Origin: Acidimicrobiia bacterium
Lineage (GTDB): Bacteria; Actinomycetota; Acidimicrobiia; Acidimicrobiales; SZUA-35
NCBI GenBank assembly: GCA_029863385.1
Contig: JAOTVU010000018.1
Location: forward strand, 1 to 49,183
Length of the DNA stretch: 49,183 nt
Reading direction: 5' to 3'
The notes under the pieces: generated by a model
Seen by the model: only the letters and a program-made list of their open reading frames with translations
What the model was told of the DNA's origin: nothing
The model's database searches: none
In this document: positions 24,381 to 33,304 of the stretch, one piece after another
How positions within the stretch are numbered: the first letter of the stretch is position 1
Layout of the letters: each line of letters starts with the position of its first letter
Position numbers and translations under genes: made by a program

Positions 24381-24827
24381 GTGGCGACCGTCCTACCGCC
24401 CTTTGCGTCGGACACCGCCCCGGTCGCCGACGAGCGGGAACTCCTGGCCGAGATCGATCGGTTGCGCCGCGAGGTCGAGCGCCTGAACAACGAACTCCGG
24501 GCCGAACGGCACAACCGGTTCGTCGATCTCGACGTCGAAACCGTGCTGTCGTCACTCACCAGCCCACCCCCGGCGCTCGACCCGGGCGGTCGACTCCTAC
24601 CCGACGGGCGTTTCATCCCGCCGGCGATCGCCGACGGTGGCCGGTCGGCACCCCCCGAACCCGGCGCCCCTCGGGTCGCGACCGTTCCCGAGTCGAACCC
24701 GGCGCGGCCGGGCTCAACGACCAGTTGCGAGTTCGCCGCCGACGACGAATCGGCGACTGCGTTCGACCAGTTCTTCAACGCACCCGATCCTCAGCTCGAC
24801 AAGATCCGCCGTTTCCTCCTCGGCTAG
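24381..24827 (+). CDS. Hypothetical coiled-coil protein
   Basis: 148 aa from GTG 24381; GTG 24339 is an alternative. The N-terminal part has a clear heptad helix (LLAEIDRLRREVERLNNELR, about residues 15-45). It is followed by a Pro/Gly/Ser-rich middle and a short acidic C-terminal helix (AFDQFFNAPDPQLDKIRRFL). No membrane segment or catalytic motif is seen. The layout, with a coiled coil plus a disordered linker, resembles small DivIVA/SepF-interacting or scaffold proteins, but no specific match is claimed. Confidence 0.65.
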   Translation: MATVLPPFASDTAPVADERELLAEIDRLRREVERLNNELRAERHNRFVDLDVETVLSSLTSPPPALDPGGRLLPDGRFIPPAIADGGRSAPPEPGAPRVATVPESNPARPGSTTSCEFAADDESATAFDQFFNAPDPQLDKIRRFLLG

Positions 24828-24872
24828 CGTGTCACGGCCGGAGGCCGCCGCCGGATCGCCACCGAGGGCCAG

Positions 24873-24878
24873 TACATT
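24873..24878 (+). promoter_or_regulatory. Leaderless -10 box TACATT
   Basis: TACATT with 7 nt to GTG 24886. This selects GTG 24886 over the longer frame starting at 24637, which overlaps the coiled-coil gene. Confidence 0.6.
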
Positions 24879-24885
24879 TGGGTCC

Positions 24886-25539
24886 GTGGGCGATCCCCGA
24901 CCTGACGACCGTCTCTCCGCACGCCCGCCGCGTCGCCGCCGTCGGCTGTTGCGCGCTGCCGCGGTTACGGTGTTCGCCGTCCTCACCGTGCTCAGTCTGG
25001 TCATCCCGGCCGGTATGGCGGCGGCCGAGTCGCCGGTTGCGCTCACCGAGGAGCTGACGAACGACGGCGTCTACGTTTCCCGGGTCCGCACGGAGATCGA
25101 CGAGGCGGCCCTCGAGGCCGCCGTCAGACAGGTCCAGTCCAATGGTCTCCAGTTGGTGGCCGTCGCCCCGATCGATCCCCAGCCCGACGGTGAGGCGTTC
25201 GCCCGCCGCATTCAGGAAGCAGTCGAAGCCGACGCCGCCCTCATCTTCATGCCCGACGGGTCGCTCGAGACCTACGTGATCGACGAGCTGAACCCGGCCC
25301 GCATCCGTGCCACCGAAAAGGCCGAGGCCATAGCCGACCCGGCCCGGGCCACGCTGGCCTTCGCCGACGAATTGACCTCGGAACGGACGACGGGGCGGCC
25401 GGAGTTGATCAGCCAGCTCATCATGGCGCTGGTTCTGTTCGGTATGACGATCGGGCTGATCGTCGCCGTCGAACAGGCCGTTTCGGCCAACCGTCGGAGG
25501 CGCGCCGAGGAACGATCGAGGTCGAGGATCACGTCGTAG
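24886..25539 (+). CDS. Two-TM envelope protein, Rv1476/TPM-like
   Basis: 217 aa from GTG 24886. An Arg-rich N-terminus precedes TM or signal segment 1 (AVTVFAVLTVLSLVIPAGMA). An extracytoplasmic domain of about 130 residues follows (ELTNDGVYVSRVRTEIDEAA, GLQLVAVAPID), then TM 2 (LISQLIMALVLFGMTIGLIV) and a basic tail. The domain resembles TPM-like and mycobacterial Rv1476-type membrane proteins; this is a fold-level guess. The next gene is an OmpATb-like envelope protein on the same strand, 54 nt on, suggesting a cell-envelope pair. Confidence 0.7.
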   Translation: MGDPRPDDRLSARPPRRRRRLLRAAAVTVFAVLTVLSLVIPAGMAAAESPVALTEELTNDGVYVSRVRTEIDEAALEAAVRQVQSNGLQLVAVAPIDPQPDGEAFARRIQEAVEADAALIFMPDGSLETYVIDELNPARIRATEKAEAIADPARATLAFADELTSERTTGRPELISQLIMALVLFGMTIGLIVAVEQAVSANRRRRAEERSRSRITS

Positions 25540-25593
25540 GACCGCCGCTCGAACAGCGAGGTTTCAACGCTGATTGCTGGCAGACTTCCTGCC

Positions 25594-26712
25594 ATGGCTG
25601 ACGTGATCACCCGTGACAACGAGCGCAGACGGGAACCGGAACGGCCCAAGGGTGCGGTTGCTCTGGCCGATGAGTCACCCGATGAACTCCCCGCTTTGGT
25701 GGCCATCGCCGTCGGTGTCGCCGTCCTCGCCATCGCCATCGTGTGGCCCACGATCGATCCCCTGAATCAAGGCGACCAGGCCGACGTCGTAGCCACCGAG
25801 GTGACGGAGGAGGCCGACGGCGAGGGCGACACCGAAGCATCGTCGGAGGAGTCCGAGGAAGCATCGACGGGCATCGACCTCCCCGCCATCGTGGTCGGAC
25901 TGGCCGGTTTGGGTTTCGTCGATCTCGGCCTGAGCGCCGACGGCGCCGTCGTGACCGCCACCGGCGAGGTCGCCGACGAGGCGACCCGCGGCCAGGTGCT
26001 CGACTTCATCGCCGGGCAGCCCGGTGTCGAGTCCGTGACCGACCAACTCACCATCGCGGCGGCGGAGGCCGACACGGTGCAGGGCGACGCCACAGTCGAA
26101 GCCGCACAGGCTTCGGTGATCCTGACCGGTACGGTCCCCGACCAGGCCACGGTCGACGCCATCGTCGAGCGGGTGGTCGCGGTCTACTCGGAGGAGCAGG
26201 TCGACAACCGGCTGGAGGTCGACGACACCCGCACGGTCCCCACCCAGATCACCGTTGCCGGTGCCATGACCGATCCGGTGCTCTTCGATCAGATCTCGAC
26301 CGCCTTCGACGATCTCGATGGTGTGGAAGTGGCGACGCGCTCGATCGCTCTGGAAGAGCCGAGTGAGTTGGAGAGCTCGCTCAACACGCTGGAGCCTATC
26401 CAGTTCGCCTCGGGCAGCGCCATCATCCAGCCCGAGTCCGCGGAAATCCTCGACGAGGCCGCCGCCTTCCTGAACGACACCCCCGGCGTGGCCGTCGAGA
26501 TCGGCGGCCACACCGACTCCCGCGGCAGCGTGGAATCGAATCAGGCGCTCAGCCAGGCTCGAGCCGATGCCGTCAAAGCCGCATTGGAGGAGCGTGGCGT
26601 CACCAACGATCTTCGGTCAGTCGGGTTCGGTGAGCGCCGCCTCCGTGTCGATCCCGACGACACGCCGGAGGCTCAACAGGAGAACCGCCGAATCGAGTTC
26701 CGCCTGCTCTAG
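25594..26712 (+). CDS. BON/OmpA-domain membrane protein (OmpATb/ArfA-like)
   Basis: 372 aa. A short basic cytosolic start precedes one TM helix (ALVAIAVGVAVLAIAIV) and an acidic linker rich in Glu/Ser. Two BON-like units follow, with repeats of the type VTATGEVADEATRGQVLDF and VILTGTVPDQATVDAIVERV. The C-terminus is an OmpA peptidoglycan-binding domain with FASGSAIIQPESAEILDE, IGGHTDSRGSVESNQALSQ and RRIEFRLL. The order is the same as mycobacterial ArfA (OmpATb). It would be anchored in the cell membrane and bind peptidoglycan. A CAGACT box 7 nt before ATG 25594 is a weak match to the leaderless pattern. Its last bases overlap the convergent TrmH gene. Confidence 0.88.
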   Translation: MADVITRDNERRREPERPKGAVALADESPDELPALVAIAVGVAVLAIAIVWPTIDPLNQGDQADVVATEVTEEADGEGDTEASSEESEEASTGIDLPAIVVGLAGLGFVDLGLSADGAVVTATGEVADEATRGQVLDFIAGQPGVESVTDQLTIAAAEADTVQGDATVEAAQASVILTGTVPDQATVDAIVERVVAVYSEEQVDNRLEVDDTRTVPTQITVAGAMTDPVLFDQISTAFDDLDGVEVATRSIALEEPSELESSLNTLEPIQFASGSAIIQPESAEILDEAAAFLNDTPGVAVEIGGHTDSRGSVESNQALSQARADAVKAALEERGVTNDLRSVGFGERRLRVDPDDTPEAQQENRRIEFRLL

Positions 26713-27467
26713 CCAGCGCTCGGGGCACGGTGGTGTTGCCGTATCCAGCTGTACATGGCGATGCCGGCGGCAACACCGGCGTTGATCGAGCGGGTCGAGC
26801 CGAACTGCGGGATCGAGCGGCACTGGCTCAGCAGCGGACGCATGGCGTCGGAGAGGCCTGGCCCCTCCTGCCCGAAGACGAGCATGCAGCGTTCAGGAAG
26901 CGGTTCGGCGTCGAGCGCGATCGAGCCCGGCAGGTTGTCGATGCCGATCAACGCCACCTCGTGGTCGGTGGCCCAGGCGGCCAGATCGCCGGCCGTCGGA
27001 TGATGGCGGAGATGCTGGTAGCGGTCGGTGACCATGGCGCCCCGTCGGTTCCATCGCTTCCGGCCGACGATATGAACCTCGGCGGCGAGAAACGCGTTGG
27101 CGGTGCGAACGACGGTGCCGATGTTCAGATCGTGCTGCCAGTTCTCGATGGCCACGTGGAACGGGTGACGACGAGGATCGAGGTCGGCCGTGATCGCCTC
27201 GACGGTCCAGTAGCGGTATCGGTCGATCACGTTGCGGCGGTCACCCTCGGCCAGTAGCTCGCGATCGAAGTGCTCACCCTCCGGCCACGGCTCCGGATGC
27301 GGGCCGACACCCACCGCCGGTCGGGGTCCTCGCTGGCCTTCTTCGTCCACGACTCGACGATAGCGGGCGGCACGCAGGCCGGCGGCCGACGCTGGGCCGT
27401 GGGGCCCGGGTCGTTGGGCCCACACGAAGGCTTGAACCCGGCCGAGGTCTGCCGACAGGTTTGCCAT
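26709..27467 (-). CDS. TrmH/SpoU-family RNA 2'-O-methyltransferase
   Basis: 252 aa from ATG 27467. The three SpoU motifs are present: NIGTVVRTANAFLAAEVHIV (motif 1), CMLVFGQEGPGLSDAM (motif 2) and IPQFGSTRSINAGVAAGIAM (motif 3). The C-terminal half is the knotted SPOUT fold that binds S-adenosylmethionine; such enzymes methylate a ribose in tRNA or rRNA. The N-terminal 95 residues are less typical and may bind RNA. AGGGAG lies 7 nt upstream of ATG 27467. Its start codon overlaps the start codon of the divergent gene (27466). Confidence 0.9.
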   Translation of the reverse strand: MANLSADLGRVQAFVWAQRPGPHGPASAAGLRAARYRRVVDEEGQRGPRPAVGVGPHPEPWPEGEHFDRELLAEGDRRNVIDRYRYWTVEAITADLDPRRHPFHVAIENWQHDLNIGTVVRTANAFLAAEVHIVGRKRWNRRGAMVTDRYQHLRHHPTAGDLAAWATDHEVALIGIDNLPGSIALDAEPLPERCMLVFGQEGPGLSDAMRPLLSQCRSIPQFGSTRSINAGVAAGIAMYSWIRQHHRAPSAG

Positions 27468-28473
27468 GCACTGGCTCCCTCGCCTTGCCGGCCTCGGCAT
27501 CATCCTCGGACTGCTCGGCTGGTCCGTCCATTTCTCGCTGCAGCGGTTCGAGCGGTTGCCGTCGATCGACGGCCCGGCCGAGTCCGCCCTCGACGCCGAG
27601 CGGGTCACCGACGACGAGATCGCCGCCACCAGTGAGGACGGCTCGGCTCCCGAGTACCTGTCGTTCATCGGCGCGATCCCCTCGGGTCGATACAGCGTTG
27701 CCGACTTGCCCGACAGTCGTGACTGGGACTACGGCGAACGTGGCGGTCGTGAACCCGAGGAGTCGCACATCAGCCCGGACAATCCGGTGGCCGAGCTGTT
27801 GACCGTGGTCGACAACGACTACGTCAGCCCAGCCGGAACGGACGGCGGGTCGTCGGACGACGACGTCGACAGGGACGGCGATTCGGATGACGGCGAGCGG
27901 CGCGATTCGCTGCCCTCGATCATGCCGGGCCTGTATGCGACGGAATTCGGGGTGGAGGACTGCGAGTACGAGCTGCGGCGCATCATGGATGACAACCGCG
28001 ACCACGTCATCGGCCACGACCGGATCGAAACCGGGCGGATGATGGTGTCGATCAACGAGGTGGAGCCCGACATGTTCGTCGCCACGAAGTCGTGTGGTGA
28101 GTGGTCACCGTGGTCACCTCTGGTCGAGCCCCTGACGACAGCCGGCACCGGCGACTACTGGATCGGAGATCTGGCTCAGGGCATCTGGTCCGTGCCGTCC
28201 GGGTGCTACTGGGAGAAGGTGGTGTCGTTTCGTGGAGCAATGCTCCTCGATGTGGAGGACACCGGCGCCGGGCCTGGCGAGCTGACCGTCGACCAGTTCA
28301 CGCTCGGCCTTCGGGTCCGTCACTGCGATGGCTCACCAATGGTGCGGACGCGAGCCCTTCCACCCAGTCCGCCATTCGAGGATCTCGAGGCGGCCCAGGA
28401 CGCCGCACACCGGGGACCGGTTCGTTCCGATCCCGAGATCTACGGATACCGCTCCTACCGGCGCCGCCGCTAG
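27466..28473 (+). CDS. Exported hypothetical protein with paired CG/CYW domains
   Basis: 335 aa. A single N-terminal hydrophobic segment (LAGLGIILGLLGWSVHFSL) anchors or exports it. An acidic, disordered region (SSDDDVDRDGDSDDGERR) follows. The last 180 residues hold two related modules. The first has MPGLYATEFGVEDCEYELRR and FVATKSCGEWSPW; the second has GDYWIGDLAQGIWSVPSGCY, WEKVVSF and LRVRHCDGSPM. Each has two cysteines that could form a disulfide. This module type is seen in actinobacterial envelope proteins of unknown function. The start ATG 27466 shares bases with the divergent TrmH start. Confidence 0.75.
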   Translation: MHWLPRLAGLGIILGLLGWSVHFSLQRFERLPSIDGPAESALDAERVTDDEIAATSEDGSAPEYLSFIGAIPSGRYSVADLPDSRDWDYGERGGREPEESHISPDNPVAELLTVVDNDYVSPAGTDGGSSDDDVDRDGDSDDGERRDSLPSIMPGLYATEFGVEDCEYELRRIMDDNRDHVIGHDRIETGRMMVSINEVEPDMFVATKSCGEWSPWSPLVEPLTTAGTGDYWIGDLAQGIWSVPSGCYWEKVVSFRGAMLLDVEDTGAGPGELTVDQFTLGLRVRHCDGSPMVRTRALPPSPPFEDLEAAQDAAHRGPVRSDPEIYGYRSYRRRR

Positions 28474-28479
28474 AAGGAG

Positions 28480-28498
28480 GGGGCCGGGGGCCGGCCCC
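28480..28498. terminator. GC hairpin between convergent genes
   Basis: Eight pairs, 28480-28487 with 28491-28498 (GGGGCCGG / CCGGCCCC), around a GGG loop. It lies between the exported protein gene and the convergent DAO oxidoreductase. Confidence 0.6.
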
Positions 28499-28512
28499 GC
28501 CGATCAGGGCGA

Positions 28513-29865
28513 TCAGCCGAGCACGGTGTTCGCGGCGTTGGCGTCGACCTCGCGACGCCGGCTGAACGTCGCCGTGTCGATCCCGAAGCCGGTGTACTTC
28601 CCGATCACCGTGATCGGATCAGCGTCGTGGTCGTGCCCTGACTCAACGGCCTCGATCAGCTCGGCCATGAGGTGCCCGGCGACACCGGCGTTCTTGAACT
28701 GGTTGCCGCTCGACCCGCACGCCAGGTAGAAGCCGTCGAGGCTGGAGCGATCGTAGATCGGGGTCCAGTCCTCGGTTGCGTCGTACAGGGCGACGAGGCC
28801 ACGCTTGGAGTGCGGGATGCCGAGGTCCGGCATGCGCCGGGCGGTCCGCATCATGGCCAGCTGGAACTCGTCCTCGGTGACCGTCTCGTCGAAGTCGTCG
28901 GGATCGACCCACTCGAGTTCGTCGCATTCCGGTTCGACGCTCCCGACCATGATGTTGCCGCCCGACTCCGGTCTGAAGTAGACGCCGACATCGAGATCGG
29001 CGGCCTGGAAGCCGGACTGCTCGTCGAAACCCCGGGGCGCCGGGGCGAGATAGACCTCACGCCGAAGCGCACGACCGGAGCGGGCCATGTCGCCGGTGAC
29101 ACCGGCCAGCTCGTTGATCTTCGACGAGTGGGGGCCGGCCACATTGACGACGATGGGGGCGGCAATGGTCTGGCCGTCCGCAGGACCTCCGACCACGGTC
29201 ACCCCGGCGACCCGGTCGCCATCGGCGGAGCGGTCGACGTCGACGACCTTGCTGTTGAACAGGAACTCGACGCCTTCGGCCATCGCAGCGGTGCACAGGT
29301 TCTGGGCCGCCAGTTGCGGGTCGGGCACGTAACCCGCTCCTCCCATCCACAGCAGATCCTCGAACCGGTCCACCGGTTCACCCCAGAACGGATTGTCGTC
29401 ATCCTCCAGCCGGGCCGGCGGACCGAACATCCGAAAGTCGAGGTTGACGGCGCCGGACTCGAGCGCTGAGCGCGGTTGGATCTCGTAGGGGATGCCGAAC
29501 TTGTCGAAATGGTCGAGGAAGATCGGCCGCTCGGCGTCGGGAGCGAGGAACATGTACATCGGAAGCTCGACCATGGACGCCACCGCCTCGTGGTCGACGG
29601 CCGGCGAGCCGTCGGTCCCCGGCTCGGCTCGCACGTGGGCGGGCCAGTCCTGCCAGTAGTGACGGCCCTCCCATGCCATGGCAACCCCGGCCTCGGTCGA
29701 GTAGTGGAACCGGATGATGCCGCTCGAGCTGCTCGTGGACCCGTAACCCGCGGCGGGTAGCGCATCGACGACGACCACATCGTGACCGCGGCGGCCCAAC
29801 TCCAGGGCGACGGAGCACCCGATGACGCCCGCTCCGATGACGACGGCGTTGTGCGGTGGGGACAT
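28513..29865 (-). CDS. FAD-dependent oxidoreductase, DAO family
   Basis: 450 aa. N-terminal FAD site AVVIGAGVIGCSVALELGRR, then the DAO-family substrate-side region with GSTSSSSGIIRFHYSTEAG, VVNVAGPHSSKINELAGV, and a C-terminal GFYLACGSSGNQFKNAGVAG. The length and motifs fit sarcosine / dimethylglycine / D-amino-acid oxidase relatives that oxidise a secondary or tertiary amine or an N-methyl group. The precise substrate is unknown. The start ATG 29865 lies 6 nt after a TAGTAT box. It is divergent from the hydrolase gene, and the two promoters overlap. Confidence 0.9.
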   Translation of the reverse strand: MSPPHNAVVIGAGVIGCSVALELGRRGHDVVVVDALPAAGYGSTSSSSGIIRFHYSTEAGVAMAWEGRHYWQDWPAHVRAEPGTDGSPAVDHEAVASMVELPMYMFLAPDAERPIFLDHFDKFGIPYEIQPRSALESGAVNLDFRMFGPPARLEDDDNPFWGEPVDRFEDLLWMGGAGYVPDPQLAAQNLCTAAMAEGVEFLFNSKVVDVDRSADGDRVAGVTVVGGPADGQTIAAPIVVNVAGPHSSKINELAGVTGDMARSGRALRREVYLAPAPRGFDEQSGFQAADLDVGVYFRPESGGNIMVGSVEPECDELEWVDPDDFDETVTEDEFQLAMMRTARRMPDLGIPHSKRGLVALYDATEDWTPIYDRSSLDGFYLACGSSGNQFKNAGVAGHLMAELIEAVESGHDHDADPITVIGKYTGFGIDTATFSRRREVDANAANTVLG

Positions 29866-29871
29866 TCAGGC

Positions 29872-29877
29872 ATACTA
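29872..29877 (-). promoter_or_regulatory. Leaderless -10 box TAGTAT (divergent promoter region)
   Basis: TAGTAT with 6 nt to ATG 29865. The same bases on the plus strand give CATACT / TACTAG, a possible -10 for the divergent hydrolase transcript, so the two promoters may overlap. Confidence 0.6.
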
Positions 29878-29930
29878 GAGCCCGCCTCGTCCCTCCGACG
29901 ACTCGTCGCCCCGCGACCCGAACGCCGACG

Positions 29931-29938
29931 AGAAAGGA
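29931..29938 (+). promoter_or_regulatory. Ribosome site deciding the hydrolase start
   Basis: AGAAAGGA ends 8 nt before GTG 29947. The ATG at 29938 overlaps the site, so GTG 29947 is the better start. Confidence 0.55.
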
Positions 29939-29946
29939 TGCGGATC

Positions 29947-31260
29947 GTGGAGGTACGCCCGGTCGACCTCCGAGCCGTGGCTCGTGTGCTCACCCGCGAT
30001 GCGAACGGTCTGCAGGAGCACCTCCGTCGAATGCGGCTCGCCGCCGACGCCGTTGCCCTGCACAATGCCGACCCGGAGCTCGACGCCAACCTGACCGCCC
30101 GTCAGGCTCGGGCCCTGGCCGGTATCCGTCGCTCGGTCCGGGCACTGTCCGCGGTGGCCGAGGAAGTGGAGTCCGCCGCCGCCGACGCCCTGGCGGCCGA
30201 TCGCGTCGACGGAGGCTGGACTTCGCTCGGCGCAGGCGACCACCAAGCCCTGATCTGCCGGCTTCCAGACGACCTGCGATCGGTCATCGACCGCCGGCTC
30301 ACCGATGCGGTCGGAGACGGGTTGTCGGCTCTCGCCACCGCGGCCGTTCGAGTGGCGGCGCAGGCCGTCCCAGCAGGCGGCCGTAACGTCTCGGGCGATC
30401 CCGGGGGCAGCTTCTCGAGCCGTCGGGTTCCGTTGGCCGGGCCGTCGCTCGATCACGCCGACACCCCACCGCTGTCGCCCGCCGCCCGCCTCGTCGCCGC
30501 CGCTCTCGACGCAACGGCCGATCAGACCGTGCTGGCCCACGACGAGTTCGGTCTCGTCGTCCACGGACGGGACCGCTACACGGTGGTACTGCCAGGTGTC
30601 ACCGACCTGAGCCGTCCAGAACCGGGCTGGAATCCCGTCCATCGGTCGGCGCGTGATCTCGACATGGCGGCGTTCCGATCGTCGCGTTCAGCCAGTGTCG
30701 CCGACAACACGTATGCCGCCACCGTCGCCGACGCGCTGGTCGAGGTCGGCGTTCCGGACGGCGCCGAATTTCTCATCGTCGGTCACAGCTTCGGGGCCGA
30801 CACGGCGCTCGACCTCGCTGCGGATCCGAGCTTCTCGACCCGCTACGCCGTGACCCACGTCGTGGCCACCGGTCATTTCTCGCAGCCCCGGCTACCGTCG
30901 GTCCCCGTCGAGACGAGGGTCCTCGTCGTCCAGAACCGGCATGACATCGTCGTCCACCTCAGCTCGGGTATGCCAACGACCGAGACCGGTGTTCTCGATT
31001 GTCCGCCGGCGGGATCGGTCGTCGGACCCAACACATCGGTGGTCCGGTTCGACGGTGGGCTCGGTGGCCTCGGGCACTCGGTCGACGTCTACCGATCCGT
31101 CTTCACCGCTGGTGACGACCTCGGTTCCATGGACGCGGCCGTGGTTGGCGACTTCCTCGATTCCATCGGTCAGACCTCGGATCCACCGCAGGCGATGCTG
31201 GCCGTCGACATATCCCTGCCCCGACATATCCCTGCCCCGACGACGACCGCCGACACTTGA
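29947..31260 (+). CDS. Alpha/beta-hydrolase-like protein with WXG-like helical N-terminus
   Basis: 437 aa. The first 130 residues are helical and charged (LRAVARVLTRDANGLQEHLR, NLTARQARALAGIRRSVRAL), like WXG100/LXG-type secretion domains though without a clear WxG. A linker leads to a C-terminal hydrolase part with VVLPGVTDLSRPEPGWNPV, a nucleophile elbow FLIVGHSFGADTALDLA (Ser of GHSFG), VETRVLVVQNRHDIVVHL (candidate acid Asp) and GHSVDVYRSVF (candidate His). No signal peptide is seen. Similar proteins are encoded with WXG100 genes and may be exported by type VII-like systems. Two WXG100-type genes lie 2-3 kb downstream on the other strand. Export is an inference. Confidence 0.72.
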   Translation: MEVRPVDLRAVARVLTRDANGLQEHLRRMRLAADAVALHNADPELDANLTARQARALAGIRRSVRALSAVAEEVESAAADALAADRVDGGWTSLGAGDHQALICRLPDDLRSVIDRRLTDAVGDGLSALATAAVRVAAQAVPAGGRNVSGDPGGSFSSRRVPLAGPSLDHADTPPLSPAARLVAAALDATADQTVLAHDEFGLVVHGRDRYTVVLPGVTDLSRPEPGWNPVHRSARDLDMAAFRSSRSASVADNTYAATVADALVEVGVPDGAEFLIVGHSFGADTALDLAADPSFSTRYAVTHVVATGHFSQPRLPSVPVETRVLVVQNRHDIVVHLSSGMPTTETGVLDCPPAGSVVGPNTSVVRFDGGLGGLGHSVDVYRSVFTAGDDLGSMDAAVVGDFLDSIGQTSDPPQAMLAVDISLPRHIPAPTTTADT

Positions 31261-31352
31261 TCCTCGGTGACAGCCGTGACGGCGCTGGGTAGAGCCGGAG
31301 CCGGCGGCGGCTTGGACCCGATTCGGTACAGCTGCTACAAATGCTGGTCACT

Positions 31353-33110
31353 GTGACAGAAGCAACCGTTTCCGAGTCAGCACCCGCCGATCAACCGGCG
31401 ATGACGTTTGAGAGGGCGGCCGAGCTGGTATGCGGCCCCCGAAGCCTCCTCGAGGTCACCGAGATCGAACTCGACGGCCAACCGACCAAGGTCTTCGCCG
31501 CCGCCCCTCCCAACATCCGGACCCTGTACGACCTGGCGGCGGCCCGCACCGACGAGTTCATCGTCTACGAGGACGAGCGGTGGACGATGCCCGATGTGCT
31601 CGATCTGGCGGGCCGAATCGGTGATGCGCTGGTCAACCGCTACGGCGTCGAGCCCGGGGATCGAGTGGCCATCGCCATGCGAAACTGCCCGCAGTGGGTG
31701 GCGTCGTTCGTGGCGATCACGTCGGTCGGCGGCATTGCCGTGCCGCTCAACGCATGGTGGACCGGTGAGGAGATGGCCTTCGCCATCAACGACTGCCGGC
31801 CCCGCGTCGTCCTGGCCGACCGCGCTCGACTGGAACGCCTCCGCGATGCGGATCTCGACGAGGAACCGGTGCTGGTTTTTACCCATTCCGACGCCGCGGA
31901 CGGCGATCCTCCCGTCGGGAACGACGACGGGGAAGGTCGAATCGCTCGCCAACTCGAGGACGATCTCGTCGACGGCGCCACCATGCCCACCGTCGACATC
32001 GAGCCCGACGATGACATCACCATCCTCTACACCTCCGGCACCACCGGCTTCCCGAAGGGCGCAGTCAGCACCCACCGTGCGGTACTGAACGCACTGATGT
32101 CGTTCGCCGCTCGTAAAGCCATCGCCGACCTGATGGACCCTCCCCCACCGGACACGCTAAACGACGACGGCACCCCCAAAACCGCGCCGATCTTCATGCT
32201 CCCGGTGCCGCTGTTTCATGTGACCGGGCTCATTCCGATCATGATGGGTTCGTTCGTGTCGGGAGCCAAGTTGGTGATGACGTACCGGTGGGATCCCGAT
32301 CGGGCGTTGGAGCTGATCGAGCGGGAGCGGGTGACGAACTTCGTCGGTGTGCCGACGATGAGTTGGGATCTGCTCGAAGCGAGCACGTTCGGCGAGCGTG
32401 ACGTCTCCAGCCTTCAGTCGGTTGGGGGCGGTGGAGCGCCGATGCCGCCGGAGCTGGTGAGCCGGATCGCCCGCAACTTTCCGAACGGCCAACCCCAGCT
32501 CGGCTACGGCATGACCGAGACGAACGCCTACGGACCGTCCATCGTCGGGTCCGAGTTCGTGGCCCGACCGAAGTCGACGGGTCGAGTGATCCCGTCGATG
32601 GAGATGCGGGTGACCGATCCCGACGGCAACGTTGTTCCGCCCGGCACCGTCGGGGAGATCTGGTTCAAGGGGGCGAACCTGATTCGCGGCTACTGGAACC
32701 GGCCCGAGTCCACGGCCGACACGATCGTCGACGGCTGGTTGCGATCGGGCGACCTCGGCTGGCTCGACGAGGACGGCTTCGTCTACGTGAGCGATCGCGC
32801 CAAGGACATGGTGCTCAGAGGCGGTGAGAACGTGTACTGCGCTGAGGTGGAGGCCGTCATCTATCAGCATCCGGCAATCTACGAGGCCGCCGTGTTCGGT
32901 GTGCCCCACGAGCGTTTCGGCGAGGAGGTGGCGGCCGCGGTGATGGCGAAGCCGGGGTTCGAGCTCGACGTCGACGAGTTGACCGGCTTCCTCGGCGAGC
33001 ACCTCGCCCCGTTCAAGGTGCCGACCCGGGTCATCGTCGTCGACGAACAGCTCCCCCGCAATGCATCGGGCAAGATCCTGAAACGACAGCTTCCGGAGCT
33101 TCTCTTCTAA
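31353..33110 (+). CDS. Acyl-CoA / AMP-forming ligase (ANL superfamily)
   Basis: 585 aa (ATG 31341 is an alternative 4 codons upstream). The protein activates a carboxylic acid with ATP and joins it to CoA. AMP-binding signatures are ILYTSGTTGFPKGAVSTHRA (P-loop), LGYGMTETNAYGP, GWLRSGDLGWLDEDGFVYVS (hinge region), KDMVLRGGENVYCAEVE and the C-terminal lysine in PRNASGKILKRQL. The length suits medium/long-chain or aromatic acid ligases. The promoter is unclear: TACAAAT at 31336-31342 overlaps the ATG at 31341 and favours GTG 31353 just downstream. A strong hairpin follows the stop. Confidence 0.92.
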   Translation: MTEATVSESAPADQPAMTFERAAELVCGPRSLLEVTEIELDGQPTKVFAAAPPNIRTLYDLAAARTDEFIVYEDERWTMPDVLDLAGRIGDALVNRYGVEPGDRVAIAMRNCPQWVASFVAITSVGGIAVPLNAWWTGEEMAFAINDCRPRVVLADRARLERLRDADLDEEPVLVFTHSDAADGDPPVGNDDGEGRIARQLEDDLVDGATMPTVDIEPDDDITILYTSGTTGFPKGAVSTHRAVLNALMSFAARKAIADLMDPPPPDTLNDDGTPKTAPIFMLPVPLFHVTGLIPIMMGSFVSGAKLVMTYRWDPDRALELIERERVTNFVGVPTMSWDLLEASTFGERDVSSLQSVGGGGAPMPPELVSRIARNFPNGQPQLGYGMTETNAYGPSIVGSEFVARPKSTGRVIPSMEMRVTDPDGNVVPPGTVGEIWFKGANLIRGYWNRPESTADTIVDGWLRSGDLGWLDEDGFVYVSDRAKDMVLRGGENVYCAEVEAVIYQHPAIYEAAVFGVPHERFGEEVAAAVMAKPGFELDVDELTGFLGEHLAPFKVPTRVIVVDEQLPRNASGKILKRQLPELLF

Positions 33111-33130
33111 CGACCCCCCTACCAGCGACC

Positions 33131-33179
33131 ACCCCGGTCCTGCTCATTCCAAACCACCGTGGATGAACAGGACCGGGGT
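33131..33179. terminator. Long hairpin between ligase and WXG100 genes
   Basis: 33131-33147 and 33163-33179 are complementary over 17 positions with one mismatch (arms begin ACCCCGGTCC and end GGACCGGGGT). The 15-nt loop lies between them. It sits between convergent genes and can fold on both strands. Confidence 0.7.
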
Positions 33180-33304
33180 TCGCCGTCCTGCGGAGTGGAG
33201 GGCATGCAAACCGCAGGATCCACCGAGTCCGCCGCAACTCGGTGCCAACCGCCTTTCGTCAACGCAGCCCCGATCAGGTGGCGCTCACCCAACACACCGG
33301 CGGG

